Positions 1 to 9,344 of a stretch of 64,000 nt of DNA are shown one piece after another. This DNA is from an uncultured Atopobiaceae bacterium (GTDB lineage: Bacteria > Actinomycetota > Coriobacteriia > Coriobacteriales > Atopobiaceae), in the NCBI GenBank assembly GCA_947599965.1, contig CANQFP010000001.1:47794-111793 (forward strand). The letters are read 5' to 3'. Each line of letters starts with the position of its first letter. Position 1 is the stretch's first letter. The position numbers and the translations under genes were made by a program. The notes under the pieces are model-generated. The model searched no databases, was not told where the DNA came from, and was given only the letters and a program-made list of their open reading frames with translations.

Positions 1-1
1 C

Positions 2-520
<519 letters not shown>

Positions 521-548
521 TCCCCGAGACGCTCGGGCGATAAGCTCG

Positions 549-581
549 AAAAGCCCCCGGCCGAGAGGTCGGGGGCTTTTT
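549..581 (+). terminator. Rho-independent terminator after eno
   Basis: An 11-bp stem (AAAAGCCCCCG at 549-559 pairing with CGGGGGCTTTT at 570-580) with a ten-base loop and a T-run, 28 bases after the enolase stop. It is nearly symmetric, so it could also act on leftward transcription. Confidence 0.9.
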
Positions 582-610
582 CACGGCGAGGGCGCGTGCC
601 TCCTCGCCAG

Positions 611-648
611 ACGAAGGGAGCCGCCCTTTCGAGCGGCTCCCGTTTCGT
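611..648 (-). terminator. Hairpin downstream of the 5'-nucleotidase gene
   Basis: A long stem with GGAGCCGC against GCGGCTCC at its core and ACGAA/TTTCGT continuing it. It lies 18 bases past the stop of the leftward nucleotidase gene. The T-tract is poor on both strands, so termination is inferred from position and stem strength. Confidence 0.5.
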
Positions 649-665
649 GTGAGATCTGGGGGCGT

Positions 666-2936
666 CTAGGATTGCAGCGCCTCGATGGCGTACCAGGCCA
701 CGTCCTCATACGACCAGCCGAGGTCGACCAGGGTGTCCTTCTCCGTCACGGACGTCGTCCAGAGGTGGCTGCCGGCGCCGCCATCGGCCTTCATGTTGGG
801 GTTGAAGAGGCGATAGACCGGCACGTCGGAGCTCGTGGGCGCCAGGAAGGCCATCCCCTCGGACACCCAGCCCTCGTTGTTCGGCATGAGCTGGACGAGC
901 GCGGCGACCTCCTCGGCCGAGGTCGTGTAGAGGTGGTCTCCGTTTCCGCGGTTGTAGAGGCGGTACACGATCTCGAGATCGCCCGTCCCCGCGAAGATGT
1001 CCGGGTCATCCGTGTCGCCGTATTCGGTGAAGCGCGCGCCCTCGCTCCTCCACCCGAGGCCCACGAGGGTCTGGAGCTCGTTCACGTCGACGGTGAAGAG
1101 ATGCTCGCCGTTGTTCGGATTGTAGAGGCGATAGACCGTGATCGGACCTTCTTCGAGGTTGATGCGGCCTTGGCCGTCGGGGTTCTCGTACATGCGCCCG
1201 ATGGTGCCGTCGAGCTCATCCTGCAGGTACGAGACGAGGGCGTCGTAATCGAGCCCCGCATCGGGACGCAGGTACGTGCAGTCCTCGAACATCGTGTAGT
1301 CGCCCGAGAGAAGGAGCGGGATCGTGGCGAGCCGGTAGGTGCCGTGCGGGTCGATGGGCTCGCCCATCACCTTCACGTCGCTCACGCGGCGCGTGAGAAG
1401 CGGGTTCACCGAGACGAAATGATCATCGGCATCCACCACCACGGGGCTCGGGATGGCGATGTTCGCGGTGAAGGTGAGACCGGAAACCTGCAGGAAGGAT
1501 CCCGTGCTCTCCGTCTCGTCGTCCATGGCGGGCGTGAGCATGCGCACACTGTACTCGAGCGCGTCGAGGATATCTTGCCCACTCACCTCCACGAGCTGGA
1601 GGGAGTTCGCGAATGAGTTGATGGAGATGAAATCCGAATACGTGAGCGGGCCGGCGGCCTTGCCGAAGGTGCCGTTGGCGAGCGGCTCCACCCAGGTCTG
1701 CGGAGCGCGGATGCCCCCGCCGTTGATGAAGGCGATGTCGGCGTCGAGAAGCGCGCGGTAGGCGTCGGCCACGTAGTCGCCGAGGTTCGTCTCGTGCATG
1801 CGCGCCGCCCACCACCAGGGGTTGCCCTCGTCATCGGGCGCGTAGACGGAGAGGCCCACCTGGGATGTGCCCACGGTCTGGCCGAGCTCCTCGTCGAGCG
1901 CCTCCTGCTTGGCGGCCACCGCGGCCGCCACCGTGGCGTCTTGCGCGACGGGCTCCGCGAGATCCCTGGCCACGACGACCTCGCTCTTCACGTCCTCGGG
2001 GCCGGGCGTGTCGTCGGGGGTGATCGTCATCTCGCCGTAGGCTTGGAACTGCGTGCCGCACTGCGCCACCGGGATCATCTCGCCGTCCTTGTTCGGCAGC
2101 GTGACGTTGTAGATCTCGTGCGTGTGGCCGTCGATCACGCCGTCGATGCCGGTCGTGTTCGCCACGACGGCCGTGGAGGTGTAGCACTCGGGCACGGACG
2201 AGGAAGCTCCCTTGCCGAGGTGCGCGACGGCGATCACGTACTCCGCGCCCGCCGCCTTGGCGGCGTCCACGGTCTTCTGCACCTGATCGTAGAGGGCCTG
2301 GCCGTCGTTCTCCCCGTAGAAGCTCCAGACGGTGGCGCCGGAGGCGTTCTGGAAGATCGTGGGCGTCTCGGACGTGAGCGTCGTGGGCGTCGTGATGCCG
2401 ACGTAGGCCACATCCACCTGGTTTCCGTCGACCATGTAGGTCTCGAGCTGATAGGCGTCGAAGAGCGGCGTGTTCGTCTCCGTGTTCACCACGTTGCAGG
2501 ACACATAGGGATAGCTCGCGCTCTTCGCGAGCTCCTGGAGGCGCGGAATGCCGTAGTCGAACTCATGGTTGCCGGGCACCGCGATGTCATAGGCCGCGGC
2601 GTCCATGAGGTCCACGAGATCGGCACCCGTGGAAAGCGTGCCGATGGGCTGGCCCTGGATGGCGTCGCCGGCGTCAACGAGCGTCACGTTGTCCGCGCCG
2701 TAGGTGGTCCGAGCGTCGTTTGCCGCCTGGGCGATGCCGGCGTAGCCGATGGCGCTCGCGCTCGTGGCGAGCCCCGCGCAGTGGACGTCGTTTGAGTGGA
2801 TGATGGCGATGCCCGAGCCCTGCGCGCTGTATTCGGCGGCCTTGGCCACAGCGGGGGCGAGGCCGAGCACGGCGGTGGCGAGCAGGGTGGCTGCCACGAT
2901 TCGAAGCGGACGATGACGGTGGTTTCTCGCTCTCAT
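666..2936 (-). CDS. Secreted 5'-nucleotidase/UshA-type metallophosphoesterase with C-terminal DUF5648-like repeats
   Basis: 756 residues from the ATG at 2936, preceded by AGGTG five bases upstream. A longer upstream reading frame lacks a ribosome site and would bury the signal peptide. Residues 1-34 form a Sec signal with an AKAA cleavage region. The calcineurin-like domain follows: the D-x-H pair in HSNDVHC at about 50-52, DAGD, GNHEFDYG, AHLGKG and DGHTHE are all dimetal ligands. The 5'-nucleotidase C-terminal domain (GDYVADAYR, FINGGGIRA) comes next. The last ~150 residues hold three repeats beginning VYRLYN or VYRLFN with HLFT/HLYT/HLWT and GW cores, matching the DUF5648 repeat seen in surface proteins. 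There is no sortase motif or terminal membrane anchor. Likely role: extracellular nucleotide dephosphorylation to salvage nucleosides and phosphate. The repeats probably bind wall or glycan (inference). Confidence 0.9.
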   Translation of the reverse strand: MRARNHRHRPLRIVAATLLATAVLGLAPAVAKAAEYSAQGSGIAIIHSNDVHCAGLATSASAIGYAGIAQAANDARTTYGADNVTLVDAGDAIQGQPIGTLSTGADLVDLMDAAAYDIAVPGNHEFDYGIPRLQELAKSASYPYVSCNVVNTETNTPLFDAYQLETYMVDGNQVDVAYVGITTPTTLTSETPTIFQNASGATVWSFYGENDGQALYDQVQKTVDAAKAAGAEYVIAVAHLGKGASSSVPECYTSTAVVANTTGIDGVIDGHTHEIYNVTLPNKDGEMIPVAQCGTQFQAYGEMTITPDDTPGPEDVKSEVVVARDLAEPVAQDATVAAAVAAKQEALDEELGQTVGTSQVGLSVYAPDDEGNPWWWAARMHETNLGDYVADAYRALLDADIAFINGGGIRAPQTWVEPLANGTFGKAAGPLTYSDFISINSFANSLQLVEVSGQDILDALEYSVRMLTPAMDDETESTGSFLQVSGLTFTANIAIPSPVVVDADDHFVSVNPLLTRRVSDVKVMGEPIDPHGTYRLATIPLLLSGDYTMFEDCTYLRPDAGLDYDALVSYLQDELDGTIGRMYENPDGQGRINLEEGPITVYRLYNPNNGEHLFTVDVNELQTLVGLGWRSEGARFTEYGDTDDPDIFAGTGDLEIVYRLYNRGNGDHLYTTSAEEVAALVQLMPNNEGWVSEGMAFLAPTSSDVPVYRLFNPNMKADGGAGSHLWTTSVTEKDTLVDLGWSYEDVAWYAIEALQS

Positions 2937-3085
2937 CAAAGCACCTGCTATCCCTCGATGCGATTGCGGGCGTGGAGACGCCCGCCGCTTTGCGATCGCG
3001 CCCGATGGGCCCCGTCGCACCCCCCCTACGATAGCGCGCACGCACTTCGACCACGCGCTTCGAGGCCAAAAGGCACTCGCATGGT

Positions 3086-3123
3086 AAAAAACCGCCCCGA
3101 GGCTCGAGGGCCCCGGGGCGGTG
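3086..3123 (-). terminator. Rho-independent terminator ending the ribosomal super-cluster
   Basis: Read leftwards, a GC-rich stem (ACCGCCCCG pairing with CGGGGCGGT) with a central loop is followed by six T residues (plus-strand AAAAAA at 3086-3091). It lies 22 bases after the rplQ stop and closes the 36-kb leftward block. Confidence 0.92.
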
Positions 3124-3144
3124 TGCGAACGTTCGATCGCGGCG

Positions 3145-3690
3145 CTACTCGGTGGCGTCCGCGGCGGCGTCGGTGATGGCGCCCGTGGCATCGGCCGTCT
3201 CGTCGGAAATGGCGTCGACGTCGCCTTCGGCCATCTCCTCGGCGGCCTCGGCCTCGGCCACCGTCTCGGGCTCCGGCTCCACCTTGGTGGGCGCGGCGGC
3301 ACGCGGGGTGTCCTTCTTGGGCATCACCGGATCGGTGACGATCTCGATGAGCGCCACCTCGGCGTTGTCGCCCTTGCGGGGACCGAGCTTCATGATGCGC
3401 GTGTAGCCGCCGTTTCGGCCGTCCCAGAGACCCTGGGCGGCCTTCTCGAAGGTCTCGCGCACGAGCTCCTTATCCCCCACCTCGGCGATGGCGAGACGAC
3501 GAGCGTGCAGATCGCCGCGCTTGGCCCAGGTGATCACACGGTCCACGTCGCCGCGGATGGCCTTGGCGCGGGGCAGCGTGGTCTTGATGCGATCGTGCTC
3601 GAGGAGGGAGCGCAGGAGGTTGCGCTTCATGGCGCGGGTGTGCGCCGGGCTCGAGCCCAGTTTCATACCGTGGTTCTTGGCGTGTCTCAT
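3145..3690 (-). CDS. rplQ: 50S ribosomal protein L17 with acidic C-terminal extension
   Basis: 181 residues. The L17 fold occupies roughly residues 1-118 (begins MRHAKNHGMKLG; contains RSLLEHDRIKTTLPRAKAIR). L17 contacts 23S rRNA near the exit tunnel. About 60 further residues are rich in Ala, Glu and Asp (EPEPETVAEAEAAEEMAEG) and look disordered. Family members of 115-130 residues lack this tail, though extended actinobacterial L17 proteins exist. The start is ATG with AAGGAG nine bases upstream. It is the last gene of the alpha operon, six bases after rpoA. Confidence 0.97.
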   Translation of the reverse strand: MRHAKNHGMKLGSSPAHTRAMKRNLLRSLLEHDRIKTTLPRAKAIRGDVDRVITWAKRGDLHARRLAIAEVGDKELVRETFEKAAQGLWDGRNGGYTRIMKLGPRKGDNAEVALIEIVTDPVMPKKDTPRAAAPTKVEPEPETVAEAEAAEEMAEGDVDAISDETADATGAITDAAADATE

Positions 3691-3696
3691 AGCGGT

Positions 3697-4638
3697 TTAC
3701 TCCTTGAGGGAAAGACCCATGGACTCGAGCTTGTCCTTGACTTCCTCCACCGACTTGACCCCGAAGTTGCGGATGTTCATGAGGTCGTTCTCGGAGAGGT
3801 TCACGAGCTGGCGCACGTAGTCGATGTTGGCGCGTTTCAGGCAGTTGTAGGAGCGCTGGGAGAGATCCAGCGCCTCGATGGGCCGATCGAGATCGGAGGA
3901 TTCATCGGCCACCTCGGTGGTGAAGATGGATGCGTCGGATTCCACCTCCGGCTCCTCCGAGAGATCCATGAAGGCCTTCATGTGCTGGTCGATGATGTTG
4001 GCGCTCTCCACCACGGCCTCCTCGGGCGTGATGGCGCCGTTGGTCTCCACCTCGAGCACGAGGCGATCGTAGTCGGTGCGCTGGCCCACGCGGCAGGGCT
4101 CCACGTACTTGGCGCAGCGGCGCACGGGGCTGAACAGCGAGTCCACGCGGATGAGGCCGATGGGATCGCCATCCTGCTCGTTATCCTCGCCGCTCACGTA
4201 GCCGCGACCCGTTGAGATGGAGAGGACCATGGAGAGGTGGGCGCCCTCGCCGAGATGGCAGAGCACGAGTTCGGGGTTCACGAGCTCGAAGCCAGCCGGG
4301 AGATCGAGGTCGGCGGCCGTGAGGGTCATGGGGCCGTCGGCCACCACGGAGGCCTCGCCGCTCTCGATGGAACTCACGGCCTTGAAGACGAGTTTCTTGA
4401 CGTTCAAGACGATGTCGGTGACGTCCTCGTAGACGCCCTCCACCACGGAGAACTCGTGCTGGACGCCCTCGATGCGGATGGCGTCGACCGCGACGCCCGT
4501 GAGCGAGGAGAGCAGGACCCGGCGCATGGAGTTGCCGAGCGTATCGCCGTAGCCGCGCTCGAGGGGCTCAACGTAGATGCGGGCGATGGTGGGGGTGACT
4601 TCCTTCACCGACACGCGGGGTCGAATGAATTCGGACAT
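3697..4638 (-). CDS. rpoA: DNA-directed RNA polymerase subunit alpha
   Basis: 313 residues from the ATG at 4638. GGAAGG lies six bases upstream, which favours this start over an in-frame TTG two codons earlier. The N-terminal dimerisation domain spans about residues 1-230 (RPRVSVKEVT, YGDTLGNSMRRVLLSSLTG). An acidic linker of about 25 residues follows. The C-terminal helix-hairpin-helix domain (residues ~245-313: SQRSYNCLKRANIDYVRQLV, RNFGVKSVEEVKDKL) contacts UP-element DNA and activators. It sits between rpsD and rplQ as in most bacteria. Confidence 0.98.
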   Translation of the reverse strand: MSEFIRPRVSVKEVTPTIARIYVEPLERGYGDTLGNSMRRVLLSSLTGVAVDAIRIEGVQHEFSVVEGVYEDVTDIVLNVKKLVFKAVSSIESGEASVVADGPMTLTAADLDLPAGFELVNPELVLCHLGEGAHLSMVLSISTGRGYVSGEDNEQDGDPIGLIRVDSLFSPVRRCAKYVEPCRVGQRTDYDRLVLEVETNGAITPEEAVVESANIIDQHMKAFMDLSEEPEVESDASIFTTEVADESSDLDRPIEALDLSQRSYNCLKRANIDYVRQLVNLSENDLMNIRNFGVKSVEEVKDKLESMGLSLKE

Positions 4639-4665
4639 GGGCAACCTTCCCGTCTCGACTCGGCG

Positions 4666-5262
4666 TTACCTGGAGTAGAGCTCGACGATGAGCTGAGCGT
4701 CGATGTCGAGGTCGATCTGGTCGCGCACGGGCACCTGGAGCACCTGGCCCGAAAGCTTCTCGATGTCCACCTCGAGCCATGCCGGCACGGCCATGGACTG
4801 GGAGGCGATGATGGCCTCCTTGATGGGCAGCAGGTCGCGATACTTCTCCGCGACGGCCACGGTGTCGCCGGCCTTCACGCGGTAGGAGGGGATGTCGACG
4901 CGCTTGCCGTTCACGGTGATGTGGCCGTGGCGGACGGTCTGGCGAGCCTCCTTGCGGGTGCGGGCGAAGCCGAGACGGAAGACGACGTTGTCGAGGCGGG
5001 TCTCGAGGATCGACATGAGGATGTCGCCCGTGATGCCCTCGTACTTGAGGGCGAGGTCGTAGTAGCCGCGGAACTGCTTCTCGAGCACGCCGTAGATGAA
5101 CTTGGCCTTCTGCTTCTCGCGAAGCTGGCGGCCGTATTCGGATTCCTGACGGCGCTGGCGGCGGGCGGGCTGGCGGGTGGACTGCTTGTTGTAGCCCATG
5201 ACCTGCGGCTCGATACCCAGCTGGCGGCAGCGCTTGAGGACGGGAGTCCTATCTATTGCCAT
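4666..5262 (-). CDS. rpsD: 30S ribosomal protein S4
   Basis: 198 residues. This is a primary 16S rRNA-binding protein and translation-fidelity factor. The S4 RNA-binding domain is seen at ETRLDNVVFRLGFARTRKEARQTVRHGHITVNGKRVDIPS. The N-terminus has only one cysteine, so this is the zinc-free form. ATG start with AAGGAG eight bases upstream. In E. coli S4 represses the alpha operon; whether that applies here is unknown. Confidence 0.98.
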   Translation of the reverse strand: MAIDRTPVLKRCRQLGIEPQVMGYNKQSTRQPARRQRRQESEYGRQLREKQKAKFIYGVLEKQFRGYYDLALKYEGITGDILMSILETRLDNVVFRLGFARTRKEARQTVRHGHITVNGKRVDIPSYRVKAGDTVAVAEKYRDLLPIKEAIIASQSMAVPAWLEVDIEKLSGQVLQVPVRDQIDLDIDAQLIVELYSR

Positions 5263-5281
5263 GGGGATTCTCCTTGGGATG

Positions 5282-5683
5282 CTACACGCGGCGACGCTTG
5301 CTCGGACGGCAACCGTTGTGCGCGATGGGGGTCTTGTCCTGGACGCTCGACACCTCGAGGCCGGCGGCCTGCAGCGAGCGGATGGCGGTCTCGCGGCCGG
5401 ATCCGGGCCCGCGCACGTAGACGGCCACCTTCTTCATGCCGTGCTCCATGGCGGTGCGGGCACAGGCCTCGGCCGCCATCTGCGCCGCGAAGGGCGTGGA
5501 CTTGCGGGATCCCTTGAACCCCACGGTGCCCGCCGACTGCCAGGCGATGACGTTGCCCTGGGGGTCGGTGATGGAGATGATCGTGTTGTTGAACGAGCTC
5601 TTGATGTGGGCCTGGCCCACGACGACGTTCTTGCGGTCGGCGCGCCGGATGCGCGTCTGCTGGTTGCGATTGCGTGCTGGCAT
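5282..5683 (-). CDS. rpsK: 30S ribosomal protein S11
   Basis: 133 residues. A platform protein of the small subunit near the mRNA exit. Family signature seen: [54 protein letters not shown] and the basic C-terminus [10 protein letters not shown]. It begins three bases after the rpsM stop (TAG at 5687-5689), so translation is probably coupled. Confidence 0.98.
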   Translation of the reverse strand: MPARNRNQQTRIRRADRKNVVVGQAHIKSSFNNTIISITDPQGNVIAWQSAGTVGFKGSRKSTPFAAQMAAEACARTAMEHGMKKVAVYVRGPGSGRETAIRSLQAAGLEVSSVQDKTPIAHNGCRPSKRRRV

Positions 5684-5686
5684 GGG

Positions 5687-6058
5687 CTAGCCCCTCTTCT
5701 TCGCGCCGATTTGACGCCTCTTGCCCTTGCGGGTGCGGGCGTTGGTGTGGGTGCGCTGGCCGCGCACGGGGAGCCCGCGACGATGGCGCAGGCCGCGATA
5801 GCAGCCGATGGCCATGAGGCGATCGATGTTGGTGCGGGACTCGCGACGGAGGTCGCCCTCGACGGTGAGGTGGGAATCGATGTAATCGCGAATGCGGCTG
5901 GTCTCGTCCTCGGAGAGGTCGTTGACCTTGGTGGCGGGATCGACGCCGGTGGCTTCGCAGATCTTGGAGGCCGTGGTGCGCCCGATGCCGTAGATGTAGG
6001 TGAGACCGATGTCCACGCGCTTCTCGCGCGGGAGGTCGACGCCGGAGATACGTGGCAC
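5687..6058 (-). CDS. rpsM: 30S ribosomal protein S13
   Basis: 123 residues, GTG start. A head protein contacting P-site tRNA and forming intersubunit bridges with 50S. It begins [25 protein letters not shown] and ends in the usual lysine/arginine tail [16 protein letters not shown]. Conserved [16 protein letters not shown] is present. It follows rpmJ in the order infA-rpmJ-rpsM-rpsK-rpsD-rpoA-rplQ. Confidence 0.98.
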   Translation of the reverse strand: MPRISGVDLPREKRVDIGLTYIYGIGRTTASKICEATGVDPATKVNDLSEDETSRIRDYIDSHLTVEGDLRRESRTNIDRLMAIGCYRGLRHRRGLPVRGQRTHTNARTRKGKRRQIGAKKRG

Positions 6059-6074
6059 TTGCGAGGCTCCTCTC

Positions 6075-6188
6075 TTAACCCTGACGCTGCTTATGGCGCG
6101 GGTTGTCGCAAATGACGAAGACCTTGCCGTGACGGCGAATGATCTTGCATTTGTCGCACATCTTCTTGACCGAAGGACGGACCTTCAT
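6075..6188 (-). CDS. rpmJ: 50S ribosomal protein L36 (zinc-binding form)
   Basis: 37 codons read directly from the sequence. The protein begins [14 protein letters not shown], continues IICDN-like with VICDNPRHK and ends KQRQG, then TAA. The zinc ligands C11, C14, C27 and H33 are intact, so this is the C+ paralogue. ATG start with AAGGAG upstream (TAAGGAGCACTCC). It is short and easily missed, but its length, sequence and place between infA and rpsM are exactly as expected. Confidence 0.95.
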   Translation of the reverse strand: MKVRPSVKKMCDKCKIIRRHGKVFVICDNPRHKQRQG

Positions 6189-6281
6189 GGAGTGCTCCTT
6201 AGAAAAACCGTGGCTTCGCTTTCTATGAAAACGCCCAGCCGCAGGCGTGGATGGTCGAGGTCGGATCGGTTCGTCTCGCCG

Positions 6282-6500
6282 CTACTTGTAGCGGTAGGTT
6301 ATGCGACCGCGAGTGAGGTCGTAGGGGGAGATCTCCACGACCACGCGGTCGCCCGGGAGGATGCGGATGTAGTTCATGCGGATCTTCCCGGAGATGGTGC
6401 AGAGAATCGTGCGGCCGTTCTCCAGCTCGACGTTGAACATGGCGTTGGGCAGCGGTTCTTTGACCGTACCCTCGAGCTCGATGGCGTCCTGCTTGCTCAC
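6282..6500 (-). CDS. infA: Translation initiation factor IF-1
   Basis: 72 residues, GTG start. An S1-like OB fold that occupies the ribosomal A site during initiation. It begins [21 protein letters not shown] and ends [12 protein letters not shown], matching the standard length end to end. The upstream 94-base gap to map could hold a separate promoter, but none is convincing. Downstream comes rpmJ after 93 bases. Confidence 0.97.
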   Translation of the reverse strand: MSKQDAIELEGTVKEPLPNAMFNVELENGRTILCTISGKIRMNYIRILPGDRVVVEISPYDLTRGRITYRYK

Positions 6501-6594
6501 GAAATCCCTTTCCCGCTGGTAGCGCGCAAACCTCTATCGTAGTGGTTGCGTGCCGGTTTTGCCATGGAATCAACCTCGAAGTCGGGCAAATTCC

Positions 6595-7386
6595 TCATGC
6601 GAGCGCCCCGCCTTCCATGGGGCACCACGGACCCTCGGCGTCCTGCGTGAGGATGACGGGGCCGTCGTCGGTGATGGCGATGGTGTTCTCATAGTGGGCG
6701 GCCGTTGAGCGATCCCTCGTGACGACGGTCCAGCGATTGGGCATCGTCTCGTTCTTGGGATTGCCGCGGGTGATCATCGGCTCGATCGCGATGACCATGC
6801 CGGCCTGGAGGCGAACGCCGCGGCCGCGGCGCCCGTAGTTGGGGACGTTGGGCTCCTCGTGCATCACGTGGCCCACGCCGTGGCCCACGTACTCGCGCAC
6901 GATCCCGAAGCCGTGGCGCTCGGCGTACTCCTGCACGGCGGCGCCGATGTCGCCGAGGTGGTTGCCCGGGATGGCCATGGCGATGGCGCGCTTGAGGCAG
7001 TCGCGCGTGACCTCGCAGAGCTCGCGATCGATCGGATCGGGCTCGCCGCAATAGAACGTCCAGGCGTTGTCCCCCACCCAGCCGTCGACGACGGCGCCGG
7101 TGTCGATGGAGACGATGTCACCCTCCTCGAGCACGGTTTCCGTGGAGGGGATGCCGTGGACGATCTGGGCGTTCACGGAGGAGCAGATGCTGGCCGGGAA
7201 GCCCCCGTAGCCCTTGAAGGCGGGCACGCCGCCGTGGAGGCGGATGATCTGCTCGGCGATGCGATCGAGCTCGGCGGTGGTGACCCCGGGGCGAATGTGG
7301 GCGCCCACCCGCCGAAGCGCCATCTTGGAGAGCGCTCCGGCAGGCTTCATCGCCTCGATTTCCTCTGGGGTCTTGAGCTTGATCAA
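6595..7386 (-). CDS. map: Type I methionine aminopeptidase
   Basis: 263 residues. It removes N-terminal methionine from nascent proteins. The family begins IKLKTPEEIEAMKPAG, which places the start at the TTG at 7386. That TTG overlaps the adk stop as TTGA, with AAGGAG about 11 bases upstream. The five metal ligands are seen: two Asp (SIDTGAVVDGWVGDNAW), His (GHGVGHVMHEEPNVPNYG) and two Glu (IAIEPMI, HYENTIAI). The secY-adk-map-infA order is typical of Gram-positive bacteria. Confidence 0.95.
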   Translation of the reverse strand: MIKLKTPEEIEAMKPAGALSKMALRRVGAHIRPGVTTAELDRIAEQIIRLHGGVPAFKGYGGFPASICSSVNAQIVHGIPSTETVLEEGDIVSIDTGAVVDGWVGDNAWTFYCGEPDPIDRELCEVTRDCLKRAIAMAIPGNHLGDIGAAVQEYAERHGFGIVREYVGHGVGHVMHEEPNVPNYGRRGRGVRLQAGMVIAIEPMITRGNPKNETMPNRWTVVTRDRSTAAHYENTIAITDDGPVILTQDAEGPWCPMEGGALA

Positions 7387-8009
7387 AGGCCCAGACGCTC
7401 CTTCACCTCGGCGTAGACCTCGTCGACGTCGCGATCGCCGTCGACCGTGATGAGGAGATCCCTCTCGGCGTAGTAGCCCAGAAGCGGCTCCGTCTCGGCG
7501 GCGTAGACGTCGAGGCGGTGCTTGATGGTCTCGGGCTTGTCGTCGTCGCGCTGATACATCTCGCCGCCGTCCTTGGGGCAGACGGCGTCGGCGGAGGTGC
7601 CGGTGTAGCCGCAGGTGCGGCAGACGCGACGATTGGAGAGGCGCTCGATGATGACCTCGGGCTCGACCTCCACGAGAAGCGCGGCGTCGATGGCCACGCC
7701 GAGCTCGGGAAGGGCGGCGTCGAGGGCGCGCGCCTGGTCGAGGTTGCGGGGGAAGCCATCGAGGATGAAGCCCTGCTTGGCGTCGTCGGCCGCCAAGCGC
7801 TCCTTCACGAGGCCGATGACGAGCTCGTCGGGCACGAGCGCGCCGGCGTCCATGTAGCCCTTGGCCTCGACGCCAAGCGGCGTGCCGGCCTTCACGGCCG
7901 CGCGCAGGAGATCGCCCGTGGAGATGTGGGCGTAGCCGAACTCGTCGACGAGCTTCTGTGCCTGGGTTCCCTTGCCGGCGCCCGGCGCTCCCAAGAGGAC
8001 GATGTTCAT
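7383..8009 (-). CDS. adk: Adenylate kinase (long form, zinc-type lid)
   Basis: 208 residues. Converts ATP + AMP to 2 ADP. The P-loop GAPGAGKGT is at residues 7-15, the AMP-binding region STGDLLRAAVKAGT and GFPRNLDQA follow. The LID segment is CRTC...CPKD (about residues 129-146), a Cys3-Asp structural zinc site like that of Gram-positive long-form kinases. ATG start. The stop overlaps the map start. It lies between secY and map in the spc operon. Confidence 0.97.
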   Translation of the reverse strand: MNIVLLGAPGAGKGTQAQKLVDEFGYAHISTGDLLRAAVKAGTPLGVEAKGYMDAGALVPDELVIGLVKERLAADDAKQGFILDGFPRNLDQARALDAALPELGVAIDAALLVEVEPEVIIERLSNRRVCRTCGYTGTSADAVCPKDGGEMYQRDDDKPETIKHRLDVYAAETEPLLGYYAERDLLITVDGDRDVDEVYAEVKERLGL

Positions 8010-8054
8010 CGATGCTCCCTTCCGAGCGGGCCCCGAGGGCCCCGGTCCGTCCGA

Positions 8055-9344
8055 CTAGCGGATGAAGAGCCCGTCGTAGTCGTGGGTCTTCAGCTGGCTC
8101 TCGATCTGGGTGATCGTATCGAGCGCGACGCCCACCATGATGAGGATCGACGTGCCGCCGAAGGCCTGGATGAGGGCGTTGTTGGTGAAGGTGAAGAGGA
8201 TCGAGGGCACCACGGCGATGAGCGCGAGGAAGAGCGCGCCCGGCAGCGTGATGTGGCGCAGCGTGTTGCGGATGTAGCGCGCCGTCGCGGCACCCGGACG
8301 CACGCCGGGGATGAAGCCGCCCTGCCTGCGGAGCTGATCCGCCGTGTCTTCGGGGTTGAACACGATGGTCGTGTAGAAGTAGGCGAAGAGCACGATGAGG
8401 ATCACCGTGAGGATCCAGTTCACCCAGCCGTTGGAGATGGCGTTGGCCACGGCCTGGATCCAGCCGACCGTGGGGAAGAACACCGCGATCTGGGCCGGGA
8501 AGTAGAGGATGGCCGAGGCGAAGATGATGGGGATGACGCCCGCGGTGTTCACCTTTACGGGGAGGTAGGTGGACTGGCCGCCCATCACCCGGCGCCCCAC
8601 GACGCGCTTTGCGTACTGGATGGGGATCCTGCGCTGGCCGCGTTCGATGTAGATGATGAGCGGGATGATCACGAGGGTGATGAGGATGATCGCCACCGTC
8701 ATGATGACGCCCGTGATGTCGTTGCCCAGCGAGGAGATGATCGAGGTCGGCAGGCCGCTCATGATGTTGCAGAAGATGATGAGGCTCATGCCGTTGCCGA
8801 TGCCGTACTGGGTGATGACCTCGCCGAGCCACATGATGATGATCGCGCCGGCGAGCATCGTCACGACGACGATGGTGGAGGTGAGCCAGAGCGGCGCGTC
8901 GATGGCCGTGAAGTCGATGCCGTAGGCGTCGCTCTGGAAGAGGAAGAGGTAGCCCACGGAGTTCAAGAGCGCGAGACCCACCGTGAGATAGCGGGTGTAC
9001 TGCGTGATCTTGCGCTGGCCGGCCTCGCCCTCCTTGGCGAGCGCCTGGAGCGACGGCACCACGCTCTGCAGCATCTGGATGATGATCTGCGAGGTGATGT
9101 AGGGCATGATTCCGAGGCTGAAGACCGACATCCTGGCCAGTGCGCCGCCCGAGAAGAGGTTGAGCAACGCGAGCGCGCTCTGGTCGGAGAGCGCGGTCTG
9201 GAACTGGTTCAGCATCCCCTCGAAGGGAATGCCGGGAATCGGCACGTAGGCACCCACGCGATAGAGCAAGAGGATCGCCAGCGTGATGGCGATCTTCTTG
9301 CGCACATCGTGGACCTTGAGCGCCCGGCTGACGGATTCAAACAC
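8055..9344 (-). CDS. secY: Protein translocase subunit SecY
   Basis: 429 residues with about ten membrane helices. This is the channel subunit of the SecYEG translocon. It begins FESVSRALKVHDVRKKIAITLAIL; signature stretches VPIPGIP, FSLGIMPYITSQIIIQML and GMSLIIFCNIMSG are present. GTG start that shares its G with the rplO stop (TAGTG), so translation is coupled. SecE is encoded in the same block at 33673-34059. Confidence 0.98.
   Translation of the reverse strand: MFESVSRALKVHDVRKKIAITLAILLLYRVGAYVPIPGIPFEGMLNQFQTALSDQSALALLNLFSGGALARMSVFSLGIMPYITSQIIIQMLQSVVPSLQALAKEGEAGQRKITQYTRYLTVGLALLNSVGYLFLFQSDAYGIDFTAIDAPLWLTSTIVVVTMLAGAIIIMWLGEVITQYGIGNGMSLIIFCNIMSGLPTSIISSLGNDITGVIMTVAIILITLVIIPLIIYIERGQRRIPIQYAKRVVGRRVMGGQSTYLPVKVNTAGVIPIIFASAILYFPAQIAVFFPTVGWIQAVANAISNGWVNWILTVILIVLFAYFYTTIVFNPEDTADQLRRQGGFIPGVRPGAATARYIRNTLRHITLPGALFLALIAVVPSILFTFTNNALIQAFGGTSILIMVGVALDTITQIESQLKTHDYDGLFIR

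Noticed and set aside
611..660. A possible repeat or regulatory RNA between eno and the nucleotidase gene
   Set aside because: Only simple hairpins between convergent genes are present, best explained as termination signals.
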